DNA from: Roseospira goensis
Lineage (GTDB): Bacteria > Pseudomonadota > Alphaproteobacteria > Rhodospirillales > Rhodospirillaceae
Assembly: GCF_014197795.1 (NCBI RefSeq)
Contig: NZ_JACIGI010000019.1
Location: 23,679-87,678, forward strand
Direction of reading: 5' to 3'
Length of the DNA stretch: 64,000 nt
Below, in pieces: positions 55,655 to 63,911 of the stretch. A program made the position numbers and the translations under genes. Within the stretch, counting starts at the first letter, position 1. Each line of letters starts with the position of its first letter. The notes under the pieces were generated by a model. The model saw only the letters and a program-made list of their open reading frames with translations, did not search any database and was not told where the DNA came from.

Positions 55655-55954
55655 CTAGGGGGCGGTGGCGCGCTGGCGGAATCCGCGCTCGGTCAGCGGG
55701 GCGGCCTGGGTCTGGGTGACCCCGGTCACGCGGGCGGCCGGCGGGCCGTCATGGCAGGCCGCCACCATGCGGCCGACCGCCGGCGGCGGTCCCTGGAATA
55801 CCGCCTCAACCGAGCCATCGGCGCGGTTGCGCACCCAACCATCGAGGCCCAGGCGCCGGGCCGTCTGCTCGGTCCACGCGCGGTAGGCGACACCCTGCAC
55901 GCGCCCGGTGATGGACACCCGCACGGTGGTCGTGTCGTCGGCCTGCTCCGTCAT
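55655..55954 (-). CDS. acyP: Acylphosphatase
   Basis: Small cytoplasmic enzyme hydrolysing acyl phosphates. 99 residues from ATG 55954 (GGGAGG 5 nt upstream): VRVSITGRVQGVAYRAWTEQ holds the phosphate-binding loop and catalytic Arg, and LDGWVRNRADGSVEAVFQG the catalytic Asn. Size and motifs are standard. The frame is open far upstream, but only this start gives the normal N-terminus. Confidence 0.93.
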   Translation of the reverse strand: MTEQADDTTTVRVSITGRVQGVAYRAWTEQTARRLGLDGWVRNRADGSVEAVFQGPPPAVGRMVAACHDGPPAARVTGVTQTQAAPLTERGFRQRATAP

Positions 55955-56220
55955 GGCGCCTCCCGGGTACGGCGGTGAGCGTGAAGGGTTCGGCGGTGAA
56001 GGGCTCGGCGACCGACGTCCGCCGGCTCCGCCCCTGGACGTGGCAGCCCCCAGGCCATACATCCTTCGGCATCGGTCGCGCAACAGGGGCGCGCGCCGAG
56101 GCGTGGCGCCGCGTCCGCCCGGGGCGTTCCCTCGGCCGTCCGATGCGCTGGACGAATCCGGGTGGGCTGTGGTTCCGTCCTCCCTCTGTTTTCCCTTTCG
56201 CGCCAGGAGGCGACCCCACC

Positions 56221-56907
56221 ATGACCGCTGCCCCGACCGACGCGGCCTCTTCAACCGCACAGGGGGCCGACCAAGGCGCCGGCCAGTGGCTCAAGCTGCT
56301 GCTGGAAGCCGGGCCGCTCCTGGTGTTCTTCGTGGCCAATGCCGCCTTCGGCCTGATCCCGGGCACCGCCGCCTTCGTGGTGGCGACGGTGGCGTCGCTG
56401 ATCGCCTCGCGCCTGCTGATGGGGCGGGTGCCGGTCATGCCGCTGGTCGGCGGCGTGTTCGTGATCGTGTTCGGCGGCCTGACGGTGCTGCTCGACGACG
56501 ACCTGTTCATCAAGATCAAGCCGACCATCGTCAATCTGCTGTTCGCGGCCATCCTGGCGGTGGGACTGGCGAGCGGGCGGCATTTCCTGAAGCTGGTGTT
56601 CGACGGCGCCTTTCAGCTCACAGAGCGCGGCTGGCGCGTCCTGACCCTGCGCTGGAGCCTGTTCTTCGTCGTGCTGGCGGTGATCAACGAGGTGGTCTGG
56701 CGCGGCTTCTCCAGCGACACCTGGGTGGCGTTCAAGGTCTTCGGCATCCTGCCCCTGACCGTGCTGTTCAGCCTGTCGCAGATCCCGCTGCTGCTGCGCC
56801 ACCGGCTGGAGGAGGCGGACGGAGCCGGCACGCCGGACGCGCAGGAGGGCGCGGCGCCGGCCGAGGGCAGCGAGGCGGCGGCCGGCGCGCGCGCCCCGGC
56901 GGGCTGA
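56221..56907 (+). CDS. yciB: Inner-membrane septation protein YciB/IspZ
   Basis: Polytopic membrane protein implicated in envelope and septum integrity. 228 residues from ATG 56221 (AGGAGG 10 nt upstream): five or so spans, with LLLEAGPLLVFFVANAAFGL, LVGGVFVIVFGGLTVLLDDD, FIKIKPTIVNLLFAAILAVG and FVVLAVINEVVWRGFSSDTW as family motifs. Ends in an Ala/Glu-rich tail. Divergent from acyP, with 266 bp between them. Confidence 0.92.
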   Translation: MTAAPTDAASSTAQGADQGAGQWLKLLLEAGPLLVFFVANAAFGLIPGTAAFVVATVASLIASRLLMGRVPVMPLVGGVFVIVFGGLTVLLDDDLFIKIKPTIVNLLFAAILAVGLASGRHFLKLVFDGAFQLTERGWRVLTLRWSLFFVVLAVINEVVWRGFSSDTWVAFKVFGILPLTVLFSLSQIPLLLRHRLEEADGAGTPDAQEGAAPAEGSEAAAGARAPAG

Positions 56908-57135
56908 TCCCCCGCCGCCGTCTCCGCCGTCCCTGTACGGGTGCGGGCGGATGTGCCACAGTGCGCGGATAAGGGGGCGCGGGCGCGACGGCGCGATGAA
57001 TGGGCGGACTCCGACCGGGCCGTTGGAGCCCGCCGGCCATCGCCTGCGGATCCCATGACCCCGCCCCTGACGGTTTGCGGGCGGGCGGGCCGGAGCCCGA
57101 CCCTGTCCGCGCTCCTCTTGCCGGCACGCCAGGCC

Positions 57136-57927
57136 ATGCCCTCGTCACGACGCCGCTCCCCCTCCGATGACCCCGCGCTGCCTCTGGAGGGGGCGGCGCG
57201 GCGCCGACCTGGCGCCGACGGCGAGCCGGGATCGGGCGCCGGCACGCCGGGCGTGGGCAAGCCGCACTACGCCGGCCACCGGGCCCGGCTGCGCGAGCGC
57301 TTCCTGGCCAATCCGGAGGGGCTGCCGGACTACGAGGTCCTGGAACTCCTGCTCTTTCTGGCGCAGCCGCGCGGCGACGTAAAGCCGCTGGCGAAGGCCT
57401 TGCTGGCGCGGTTCGGTAGCTTCGCCGAGGTGATCGCGGCGGACCCGGCGCACCTGCGGACGGTGAAGGGGCTCGGCGAGGCCGGCGTGGCGGCGCTGAA
57501 GACCGCGGAGGCGGCCGCGGTGCGGCTGCTGCGCGAGCGGGTGCGGGAGCAGCCGGTGCTGTCCTCCTGGGACCGCCTGCTGGACTACTGCCGCGCCGCC
57601 ATGGCCTATCGCGAGGTCGAGCAGTTCCGCATCCTGTTCCTGGACACCAAGAACCGCCTGATCGCCGATGACCCGCAGCAGAAGGGCACGGTCAACCACA
57701 CCCCCGTCTATCCGCGCGAGGTGGTGCGCCGGGCCCTGGAGGTGCATGCCACCGCCCTGATCCTGGTCCACAATCACCCTTCAGGCGACCCGACGCCGAG
57801 CAAGGCCGACATCCAGATGACGCACCAGATCCGCAATGCCGCGCACGCGGTGGGGATTACGGTTCACGACCACGTGATCGTGGGTCGTGGCGGCCACGTC
57901 TCGTTCAAGGCGCAAGGCTTGCTATAG
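57136..57927 (+). CDS. radC: RadC-family JAB-domain protein
   Basis: Named for DNA repair but with no settled function; contains a zinc JAB1/MPN metalloprotease-like domain. From ATG 57136 it has 263 residues: Arg-rich leader with [20 protein letters not shown], helix-hairpin-helix region ([15 protein letters not shown]), then the JAMM domain [54 protein letters not shown] (metal ligands) and [20 protein letters not shown]. Starts at 57055 or 56941 are open, but 57136 suits the family. Immediately at its stop codon the sequence resembles a sequencing-adapter word (see findings). Confidence 0.92.
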   Translation: MPSSRRRSPSDDPALPLEGAARRRPGADGEPGSGAGTPGVGKPHYAGHRARLRERFLANPEGLPDYEVLELLLFLAQPRGDVKPLAKALLARFGSFAEVIAADPAHLRTVKGLGEAGVAALKTAEAAAVRLLRERVREQPVLSSWDRLLDYCRAAMAYREVEQFRILFLDTKNRLIADDPQQKGTVNHTPVYPREVVRRALEVHATALILVHNHPSGDPTPSKADIQMTHQIRNAAHAVGITVHDHVIVGRGGHVSFKAQGLL

Positions 57928-58051
57928 ATCGGAAGAGTACACGTATTACGGGATGAAACCGCAAGGTTTTGCTTGAATTGTGGCCGGATTTGGATGGACA
58001 CTCTCGACCAACATCACTTGACACCATGATCCGGCAGGGGGCGCGGCGCGC

Positions 58052-58507
58052 GTGTACGAGGCCTACTCTTCCATCGTCCAGCTCGTTGAGCGCCTGCACC
58101 GCCACTTTCTGGACGTTTTGCGCACGGAATTGCGGCGGGTCGGCAACGATGACGTGAATGCCGTCCAGGCTCTCCTGCTGTTCAACATCGGGCAGGAGGA
58201 CGTCGTGATCCGCGATTTGCGTGATCGCGGCTACTACCATGGGTCGAATGTCTCCTACAACATCAAGAAGCTCACAGAGATGGGCTACCTGACGCAGGAG
58301 CGCAGTCCGCACGACCGGCGCGCCACCCGCCTGCGTCTGACCGACCGCGGGTTCGTGGTCTGCCACACCGTGGGCGCCTTGCAGGAATCGCTCGTCGCCA
58401 ACCTGAGGCGGCGTGACGTGACCGAAGAGACATTGCGCGAGGCCGCCGAGGCGCTGGCCTGCATCGAGCGCACCTGGACCGACTACATCCGCTACGGCCG
58501 GGATTAG
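58052..58507 (+). CDS. ldtR: LdtR-type winged-helix (MarR-family) regulator
   Basis: 151-residue DNA-binding protein. The sequence EAYSSIVQLVERLHRHFLDV, NDDVNAVQALLLFNIGQEDV, IRDLRDRGYYHGSNVSYNIK and ERSPHDRRATRLRLTDRGF matches the LdtR family known from Liberibacter and rhizobia, which controls L,D-transpeptidase and envelope genes. The only possible start is GTG 58052: an in-frame TGA at 58019 closes the frame and no other start lies between. It follows radC by 124 bp of relatively AT-rich DNA. An L,D-transpeptidase gene lies 6 kb upstream. Confidence 0.87.
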   Translation: MYEAYSSIVQLVERLHRHFLDVLRTELRRVGNDDVNAVQALLLFNIGQEDVVIRDLRDRGYYHGSNVSYNIKKLTEMGYLTQERSPHDRRATRLRLTDRGFVVCHTVGALQESLVANLRRRDVTEETLREAAEALACIERTWTDYIRYGRD

Positions 58508-58590
58508 GCTGGACTAGGCTGGATTGGCGGGGGAAACCCGCGATCATCCCCGCACACGCCGCCCGTCATACCGGCCGACGCGACGGCGCC

Positions 58591-58647
58591 CTGGCGGCCG
58601 GACTGGCGGCCGGGCTGGGGGCCGGACTGGGGGCCGGACTGGGGGGG
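58591..58647. repeat. Short 12-bp tandem repeat
   Basis: About four copies plus a partial of a 12-bp unit, CTGGCGGCCGGA changing to CTGGGGGCCGGA, between the convergent ldtR and the hypothetical gene at 58695. Slippage-prone simple repeat; no other function apparent. Confidence 0.7.
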
Positions 58648-58694
58648 CGAAGGCCGAGGCGCGGGGAAAGGGGCGCGGCGCGGGCGGGGTGCGT

Positions 58695-59174
58695 TTACAG
58701 CGCCCGGTCGAGCCGGCGCCCGAGGAGATCCGAAGACTGGTGGCCGGCCACGGCCTGGACGGCCCGGTCGTAGACGCCGATGCCGTAGGTGATCTGGCTG
58801 AGCACCGGCAGGGGCACCGCCGCGTCGCCGGCGGCGGTCCGGCCGGCGATCTGGTCCACCAGGAAGGGGGTGACGACGAACGCGCCCGGCTCCGCGCCGC
58901 CGGCCTCGCGTGCGGCGTCGCGTCCTCGGGCCTGGGCGCGGGTCGCGTGTGCGCCCTGATCGCCATGGTCGCCGGCGTGGGCGCCGAAGTCGTCCATCGA
59001 CGGACGCTCGCCGGAGCCGCGGCTGTGCACCGGGGCGCCGCCGACGATGGCCTCGACCATGGCGGAGAGGCTGCCGTTGCCGCCGCCCGCCGACGGGCCA
59101 GGCCGGACCGTCGCCCCTCGCGAGACCGAGGACGGAACCGGAACCGATCCGACTGGCGATGCCGTTGCGGCCAT
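58695..59174 (-). CDS. Hypothetical protein, 159 residues
   Basis: Not recognised. ATG 59174 has GGGGAG 6-7 nt upstream, and a CtrA-like box lies about 240 bp upstream. The first ~95 residues are Gly/Ala/Pro/Asp-rich with many His (FGAHAGDHGDQGAHATRAQA). The C-terminal ~60 residues look folded: AFVVTPFLVDQIAGRTAAGD, AAVPLPVLSQITYGIGVYDR, AVQAVAGHQ. The reading frame and start signal support a real gene; no signal peptide or membrane span is seen. Confidence 0.6.
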   Translation of the reverse strand: MAATASPVGSVPVPSSVSRGATVRPGPSAGGGNGSLSAMVEAIVGGAPVHSRGSGERPSMDDFGAHAGDHGDQGAHATRAQARGRDAAREAGGAEPGAFVVTPFLVDQIAGRTAAGDAAVPLPVLSQITYGIGVYDRAVQAVAGHQSSDLLGRRLDRAL

Positions 59175-59407
59175 TCTTCACTCCCCGACACGGTCCGCAC
59201 CCGCCGTGTCGCGCCCCCCGATCACACGACCCCGCGGCCCGGAGCGGTCCCGGGGCCGTCACGGTGGGCCTCGCCGTCCGATGCGCCGAGAGGCGCACGA
59301 GGCGCCTGCGTCCGGACACAGAAGACATTCGGCTGCGGGCACACCCCACCAGCCTGCATCTTTCTTCCAGTCTGCGCGCGGCGCGCGGTGGCGTCAATGG
59401 CATTCGG

Positions 59408-59422
59408 TTAACGAAGCCTTAA
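59408..59422. promoter_or_regulatory. CtrA-like binding box
   Basis: TTAACGAAGCCTTAA fits the alphaproteobacterial CtrA consensus TTAA-N7-TTAA exactly. It lies in the 382-bp divergent region between the hypothetical gene (start 59174) and the GcvR-like gene (start 59557), in DNA where A/T tetramers are rare. Binding is inferred from sequence only. Confidence 0.5.
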
Positions 59423-59556
59423 GCGCGGCGGCGGCGGGGCGTCCGGCTTGCTGACGGGCGAGGATTCCCTTTTGGAGCGAACCGCTCTACGATGGCGCCG
59501 CCGCGTCCGGACTGCGGGGCGTGGCGCCGTCTGTCCGAGTCGAGGGAGAGTCCGCT

Positions 59557-60078
59557 ATGCCCCACAGCCTGCATGTCCAGGTGTTCTGTCCCGACCGCAC
59601 GGGTCTGGTCGCCGGCCTCACCGGCACCCTGTTCGACTTGGGCGCCAACCTGGGCGACACCCGGTTCTCGGTGCTGGGGCAGGGGGCGGAGTTCTCGGCG
59701 GTGGTGACGGTGGCCGACGACGTCACCGCCGACCAGGTGCAGGCCGCGCTGGCCGGGACGCCCGAGGCGCGCGAGGCCGAGATCACCGTCACGGCATACG
59801 ATGCCTGGACGAAGCCGGACGACGGCTCGGCCGTGACCCATCACGTCTACGTTTCGGGCGGCGACAGGCCCGGGCTGGTGACCCGGCTGGCCGAGGTGTT
59901 CGGCGACTTCGACGCCAACATCATGACGCTGAACGCCTATCCGGTGCCGCGCGAGGCCGGGCAGTATGTCATCCGGTTTGCCGTCGCCATCCCGCCCGGG
60001 CGGACCGATGCCTGCCTCGCCACCGTCTCCAACACCGCCCAGGCGCTGGGGCTGAACTACCGAGTGGAGGCTCCTTAA
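59557..60078 (+). CDS. GcvR-like double-ACT-domain protein
   Basis: 173 residues made of two ACT domains: HSLHVQVFCPDRTGLVAGLT and GTLFDLGANLGDTRFSVLG in the first, HHVYVSGGDRPGLVTRLAEV and FGDFDANIMTLNAYPVPREA in the second. This is the layout of glycine-cleavage regulator GcvR and related amino-acid-sensing ACT proteins; which ligand or partner it uses here is unknown. ATG 59557 has GGGAGAG 6-7 nt upstream. gcv genes are not in the window. Its 3' end is followed within 25 bp by a half copy of the structured palindrome family. Confidence 0.8.
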   Translation: MPHSLHVQVFCPDRTGLVAGLTGTLFDLGANLGDTRFSVLGQGAEFSAVVTVADDVTADQVQAALAGTPEAREAEITVTAYDAWTKPDDGSAVTHHVYVSGGDRPGLVTRLAEVFGDFDANIMTLNAYPVPREAGQYVIRFAVAIPPGRTDACLATVSNTAQALGLNYRVEAP

Positions 60079-60098
60079 AGTAGATAGTGCCTAAATAG

Positions 60099-60135
60099 AA
60101 TCGCGCCGCGAGTCCGGTTTGTCGCAATCGGCTGT
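60099..60135 (-). repeat. Half copy (F) of the structured palindrome family
   Basis: Loop-like AATCGCGCCGCGAGT (60099-60113) is followed by a single arm: inner 12 nt CCGGTTTGTCGC and outer 10 nt AATCGGCTGT. The 22-nt arm is the exact reverse complement of the left arm of copy B at 26601-26622. The matching second arm is missing, so this copy cannot fold alone. It lies between the convergent GcvR-like and DUF2937 genes. Confidence 0.7.
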
Positions 60136-60176
60136 AGGGGGTGCGGACCGGCGGACCAGCGGACCCGGCTCCCCGG

Positions 60177-60758
60177 CTAAAGGCGTGGCTCCACGCGGTC
60201 GTGCCGTCCGCCGCGCGGGCGGCTCCGCCCCGCCGGGGCATCGCCGCCGGCCGGTCGCCTGCGGTGGCGGCGCCGGACGGCCCCCGTCGCCACGGCCAGC
60301 GGCGCCCACAGCACGCCCTTGGCCAGTTCGTAGAGCAGCAAGGCCAGCACCAGGCCGGCGCCTGCCCAGCCCAGCGAGGCGGGATCCAGGGGCAGCGCCG
60401 GCTGGAAGGTCTCCAGGGTGGCCCGGGCCACCGCCGGCTCCATGTGGCGCAGGAACACCAGCGGCTGGGTCACCGGATCGGCGTCCGTCAGGCGCCGCAG
60501 CGCCTCGGTCAAGCTGGCGGCGCGGGCCTGGCTGTCGTAGAGCATGTCGGCCAACACGGTCTGGTGTGCGGGGTCCGCAGTGTCGTGCCGCGCATTCAGA
60601 CTCTCCACCTGGCGCCGCGCCTCGTCCAGATGACCGCCGAGGCGCTGAAGGTACTGCTGGAGGAATTCGCGCCACTGCGAGGCCGCGCCGCCCCCGAGCG
60701 CGGCGACCACCGCGCCACCCAGGGAATCCACCTTGCGCAGAACCCAGCCCGCTGGCAT
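60177..60758 (-). CDS. DUF2937-family membrane protein
   Basis: 193 residues from ATG 60758 (GGGGAGCG upstream). The family-like segment FLQQYLQRLGGHLDEARRQV is followed by a helical region, a proline-bounded PALPLDPASLGWA and one hydrophobic span (AGAGLVLALLLYELAKGVLW), then a very basic tail (RRRHRRRPAGGDAP...). Function unknown; the family is found in proteobacteria and predicted to sit in the inner membrane. Convergent with the GcvR-like gene and divergent from the small membrane protein gene. Confidence 0.7.
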   Translation of the reverse strand: MPAGWVLRKVDSLGGAVVAALGGGAASQWREFLQQYLQRLGGHLDEARRQVESLNARHDTADPAHQTVLADMLYDSQARAASLTEALRRLTDADPVTQPLVFLRHMEPAVARATLETFQPALPLDPASLGWAGAGLVLALLLYELAKGVLWAPLAVATGAVRRRHRRRPAGGDAPAGRSRPRGGRHDRVEPRL

Positions 60759-60962
60759 CGACTCGCTCCCCGCCCGACCCCGCGCCGGTCCGGGCTCCTT
60801 CCGCTTCGTGACGACCGCCAAGCCGCCGCCTGTCGACCCGGCCCGGGCCTTTGGCCGCGCCGCCGCCCCTTGTACAACCCTGGGCGCCCGGCCCCAAGCC
60901 CGCAAGCCCCGGCACCCCCGCGGGCGCCTCCGGTCGCTCGACCGCCCGGGGCTCGTTTCGCC

Positions 60963-61193
60963 GTGGACCTGACCGAGACGCTGGTTGCGCTGGCCGCCGT
61001 GACGGGCGTGCTGGCCGTGGCCGTCTGGCGGGCGCACCGCCCCTGGCAGCCGGGCCGCATCTGGCGCGTGCCCTGGCACGCCGTCATGGCACTGGCGCTG
61101 GTGCTGCTGCTCGGCCTGCTGGCCCACCTGGGCAGCCTGCTGACCGGACGGCCGATCACGCCGCGCGGGCTCGGCGGACCGGGCGGGCTGTGA
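60963..61193 (+). CDS. Small membrane protein with two spans
   Basis: 76 residues from GTG 60963: [20 protein letters not shown] forms a first span, a basic loop [20 protein letters not shown] follows, then a second span [20 protein letters not shown] and a short [10 protein letters not shown] end. Not recognised by name. It ends 44 bp before hldE in the same direction, so it may be the leader gene of that unit. The ribosome-binding site is weak; the open frame extends further upstream without protein-like sequence. Confidence 0.6.
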   Translation: MDLTETLVALAAVTGVLAVAVWRAHRPWQPGRIWRVPWHAVMALALVLLLGLLAHLGSLLTGRPITPRGLGGPGGL

Positions 61194-61237
61194 TAAGAGC
61201 AGCGGCCGCCGCGACCGATCACGAGGACCCCCACGCC

Positions 61238-62740
61238 ATGCCCGCCGCCGACCCCGCCGCACCCACCGAGGCCGCCGCCCTGATCGACTGGGTCGACCGC
61301 CTGTCCGCCGCTCGTGTTCTGTGTGTCGGCGACGTGATGCTGGACCGCTACGTGCACGGGGCCGTCGACCGGGTCTCGCCCGAGGCGCCGATTCCCGTGC
61401 TCCGAATCCAGCGCGAGACGGCGATGCTCGGCGGTGCCGGCAACGTGGCCCGCAACCTCGTCGGTCTGGGGGCGGATGTCGTGTTCCTGTCGGTGGGCGG
61501 CGACGATACCGCCGGGGCCGAGGTGCGGGCGATGCTGGACGCGCTGCCCGGGGTCGAGACCGTGCTGGTGACGGAACCGGGGCGGCCCACCACGCTCAAG
61601 ACCCGCTTCGTCGCGGGCGGGCAGCAGCTTCTGCGGGCCGATGCGGAACACACGACTCCGGTGACCGAGGCCGGCGCCGGCCGCCTGCTGGCGGCGGCGC
61701 GCGATCACCTCGCGGGCTGCGGCGCGGTGGTGCTGTCGGACTACGGCAAGGGGGTTTTGACGCCGGCGGTGACGGCCGAGCTGATCGCCCTGGCCCGGGC
61801 GGCCGGGGTGCCTGTGATCGTCGATCCCAAGGGCAGCGATCACCGTCGCTATGCCGGCGCCCGTGTGGTGACGCCCAACCGTGCGGAGCTGTCCGAGGCC
61901 ACGGGCGGGCACCCGACCGACGGCGACGCCGCCATCGAGGCCGCCGCGCGCCACCTGATCGGCACGTGCGGCCTGGGCGCGGTGTTGGCGACGCGCAGTC
62001 AGGAGGGGATGACCCTGGTCACCGCCGACGGCCCCGCCGAGCATCTGCCCACCGAGGCGCGCGAGGTGTTCGACGTCTCGGGCGCCGGCGACACCGTGGT
62101 GGCGACTCTGGCCGCGGCCCAGGCGGCGGGCGCGCCGCTGTCGGTGGGCGCGCGGCTGGCGAACGCGGCCGCCGGCCTGGTGGTCGGCAAGGTCGGCACC
62201 GCTGCGGTGCGGGCCGAGGACCTGGCCGCCGCGCTGCACCACCAGGATCTGGCCCGGGCCGAGGACAAGGTGGTGCGGCTGGAGACCCTGTTGGAGACCG
62301 TCGAGCGCTGGCGCCGGCGCGGGCTGCGCATCGGCTTCACGAACGGCTGTTTCGACCTTCTGCACCCCGGGCATGTCTCGTTGCTGGCGCAGGCGCGCGC
62401 AGCCTGCGATCGTCTGGTCGTCGGCCTCAATGCCGATGCCTCCGTGCGCCGCCTCAAGGGACCGAGTCGGCCGGTGCAGGGCGAGGCGGCCCGGGCCACC
62501 GTGCTGGCCTCGCTGGCCGACGTCGACCGGGTGGTGCTGTTCGGCGAGGACACGCCGTTGCGCCTCATCAACGCCCTGCGCCCGGACGTACTGGTAAAGG
62601 GGGCGGACTACACGATCGACACGGTGGTGGGTGCCGACGTCGTGCAGGGCTACGGTGGCCGGGTGCTGCTGGCCCGGCTGGAGGCGGGGCAGTCCACCAC
62701 GGCGACCCTGGAACGGATCACCCTGGACCGCCCGTCGTGA
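61238..62740 (+). CDS. hldE: Bifunctional heptose-7-phosphate kinase / heptose-1-phosphate adenylyltransferase HldE
   Basis: Makes ADP-heptose for the LPS inner core. 500 residues: an N-terminal PfkB-type kinase ([80 protein letters not shown] with the catalytic Asp) and a C-terminal nucleotidyltransferase ([20 protein letters not shown] from about residue 365, [40 protein letters not shown]). Both active sites look complete. ATG 61238 with GAGGA 10 nt upstream. Confidence 0.96.
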   Translation: MPAADPAAPTEAAALIDWVDRLSAARVLCVGDVMLDRYVHGAVDRVSPEAPIPVLRIQRETAMLGGAGNVARNLVGLGADVVFLSVGGDDTAGAEVRAMLDALPGVETVLVTEPGRPTTLKTRFVAGGQQLLRADAEHTTPVTEAGAGRLLAAARDHLAGCGAVVLSDYGKGVLTPAVTAELIALARAAGVPVIVDPKGSDHRRYAGARVVTPNRAELSEATGGHPTDGDAAIEAAARHLIGTCGLGAVLATRSQEGMTLVTADGPAEHLPTEAREVFDVSGAGDTVVATLAAAQAAGAPLSVGARLANAAAGLVVGKVGTAAVRAEDLAAALHHQDLARAEDKVVRLETLLETVERWRRRGLRIGFTNGCFDLLHPGHVSLLAQARAACDRLVVGLNADASVRRLKGPSRPVQGEAARATVLASLADVDRVVLFGEDTPLRLINALRPDVLVKGADYTIDTVVGADVVQGYGGRVLLARLEAGQSTTATLERITLDRPS

Positions 62741-62805
62741 GGGTCACGGCCTGACCGGGGCGCCGTCCGCTCCGGCCCGTTGCGAACCATCGGAAGGACA
62801 TCGCC

Positions 62806-63429
62806 ATGGACGCCACCGTGCCGTGGGGCGCGCACGCCCTTTACGTCGCCCTGTGGGCCAGCTTCGGGCTCGGCCACTCGGTGTTCGCCAACCGCGGCGT
62901 CAAGCGCCGGCTGGCGGGCCTGGGGCGCTGGTACCGGCTGGCCTACAACGCCATCGCCACCGTGCATATCGGGCTGGTGTTCGGGCTCGGCCTTTGGTTG
63001 CTGGGTGACGCGCCGGCCTTCGACCTGCCCGGGATCGTCCGGGGCGCGATGCTGGGCGGGGCGGTGCTCGGGGTCGCTCTGCTGCTGTGGTCGTCGCGCT
63101 ACTACGACATGGCGCGGCTGGCCGGGCTGCGCCAGATCCGCGAGCCCGACGCGCCGGAGGACGAGGCGCTGCGCCTGGACGGGCCGCACCGCTTCGTGCG
63201 CCACCCGTTCTACGCCAGCGGCCTGCTGATCGTGTGGGGCCTGGCGCTGAGCCCGTTCGGGCTGGCAACCGCGCTGTGGGCCTCGGCCTATCTGGTGATC
63301 GGCGCCGCCGTCGAGGAACGCCGCCTGCTCCGGCGCTACGGGGCGGCCTATGCGGCCTACCGCCGCCGCATTCCCGGCTTCATCCCGGCGCCGCTGCTGG
63401 GTCGACGGCCGCTTCCGGCCGGCGAGTAG
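62806..63429 (+). CDS. NnrU/isoprenylcysteine-methyltransferase-like membrane protein
   Basis: 207 residues with about five spans. The C-terminal motif PHRFVRHPFYASGLLIVWGL and AAVEERRLLRRYGAAYAAYR match the SAM-binding part of ICMT/PEMT-type membrane methyltransferases and NnrU-like proteins; the N-terminal FGLGHSVFANRGVKRRLAGL is NnrU-like. Substrate unknown. It follows hldE by 65 bp with ATG 62806 (GGAAGGACAT upstream). A terminator-like hairpin lies 110 bp downstream. Confidence 0.8.
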   Translation: MDATVPWGAHALYVALWASFGLGHSVFANRGVKRRLAGLGRWYRLAYNAIATVHIGLVFGLGLWLLGDAPAFDLPGIVRGAMLGGAVLGVALLLWSSRYYDMARLAGLRQIREPDAPEDEALRLDGPHRFVRHPFYASGLLIVWGLALSPFGLATALWASAYLVIGAAVEERRLLRRYGAAYAAYRRRIPGFIPAPLLGRRPLPAGE

Positions 63430-63538
63430 GCGCGCCCCGGCGCGGGCCGATCGCGCGCATATAGAGCTTTGTTTGTGCATTAAACCTTTAGGGGGCGCAC
63501 GAGTAGGGGATTGGTCTAAAACGCGGTTGGCCGAATCT

Positions 63539-63559
63539 GCGCACTCTGTGCGCTTTTTT
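63539..63559 (+). terminator. Rho-independent terminator
   Basis: GCGCAC (63539-63544) pairs with GTGCGC (63548-63553) around TCT, followed by six T residues. It would end the hldE / NnrU-like transcript. Confidence 0.65.
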
Positions 63560-63645
63560 CGTTGCGGGGGGCGATGGGCGTTGTTACCTTAGTGTCATCG
63601 GCGGGTGCCGCCGGATGGCCCACTTCGAAAGGGGAGGACGCGGCG

Positions 63646-63795
63646 ATGTTGCGCTTCCTTGTGTTTTTTCGGTACGGGATGACGTGCCGTTCGCCCCACA
63701 TCGACGATCATGTGGATTCGGAACAGCAGGCCTTCAAACGCCGGGTGCTCGACGCGATGGCGTCGGCGGCCGGCACACCCAAGCCGGCGATGTAA
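63646..63795 (+). CDS. Putative 49-residue protein
   Basis: ATG 63646 has GGGGAGG 9 nt upstream. The product begins MLRFLVFFRYGMTCRSPHID and ends KRRVLDAMASAAGTPKPAM; not recognised. A terminator lies before it and another after it, which makes a small independent unit plausible. Possible promoter: TTGCGG at 63562-63567, 17-bp spacer, TACCTT at 63585-63590, weak. An earlier in-frame start at 63562 is less likely. Confidence 0.4.
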   Translation: MLRFLVFFRYGMTCRSPHIDDHVDSEQQAFKRRVLDAMASAAGTPKPAM

Positions 63796-63880
63796 CCCAA
63801 GCGCGAGGCCCTATGCGTAGCGCAAGACCACAGCGACGGCTCAGTCCCTGAAGCCGGCGGACCGACGGCACGTGTACGAG

Positions 63881-63904
63881 GCTGGCGGACCGCCGGCTTT
63901 TTTT
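63881..63904 (+). terminator. Rho-independent terminator near the right edge
   Basis: GCTGGCG (63881-63887) and CGCCGGC (63891-63897) form a 7-bp stem with a GAC loop, followed by seven T residues. An alternative, longer-range pairing of AGCCGGCGG (63852-63860) with CCGCCGGCT (63890-63898) is also possible. It sits just before the stop of the partial transposase gene on the other strand. Confidence 0.6.
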
Positions 63905-63911
63905 GGGTTCA

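Noticed and set aside
58018-58023. TTGACA as a -35 of an ldtR promoter
   Set aside because: No -10-like hexamer occurs at 15-19 bp; the spacing runs into the GC-rich start of the gene.
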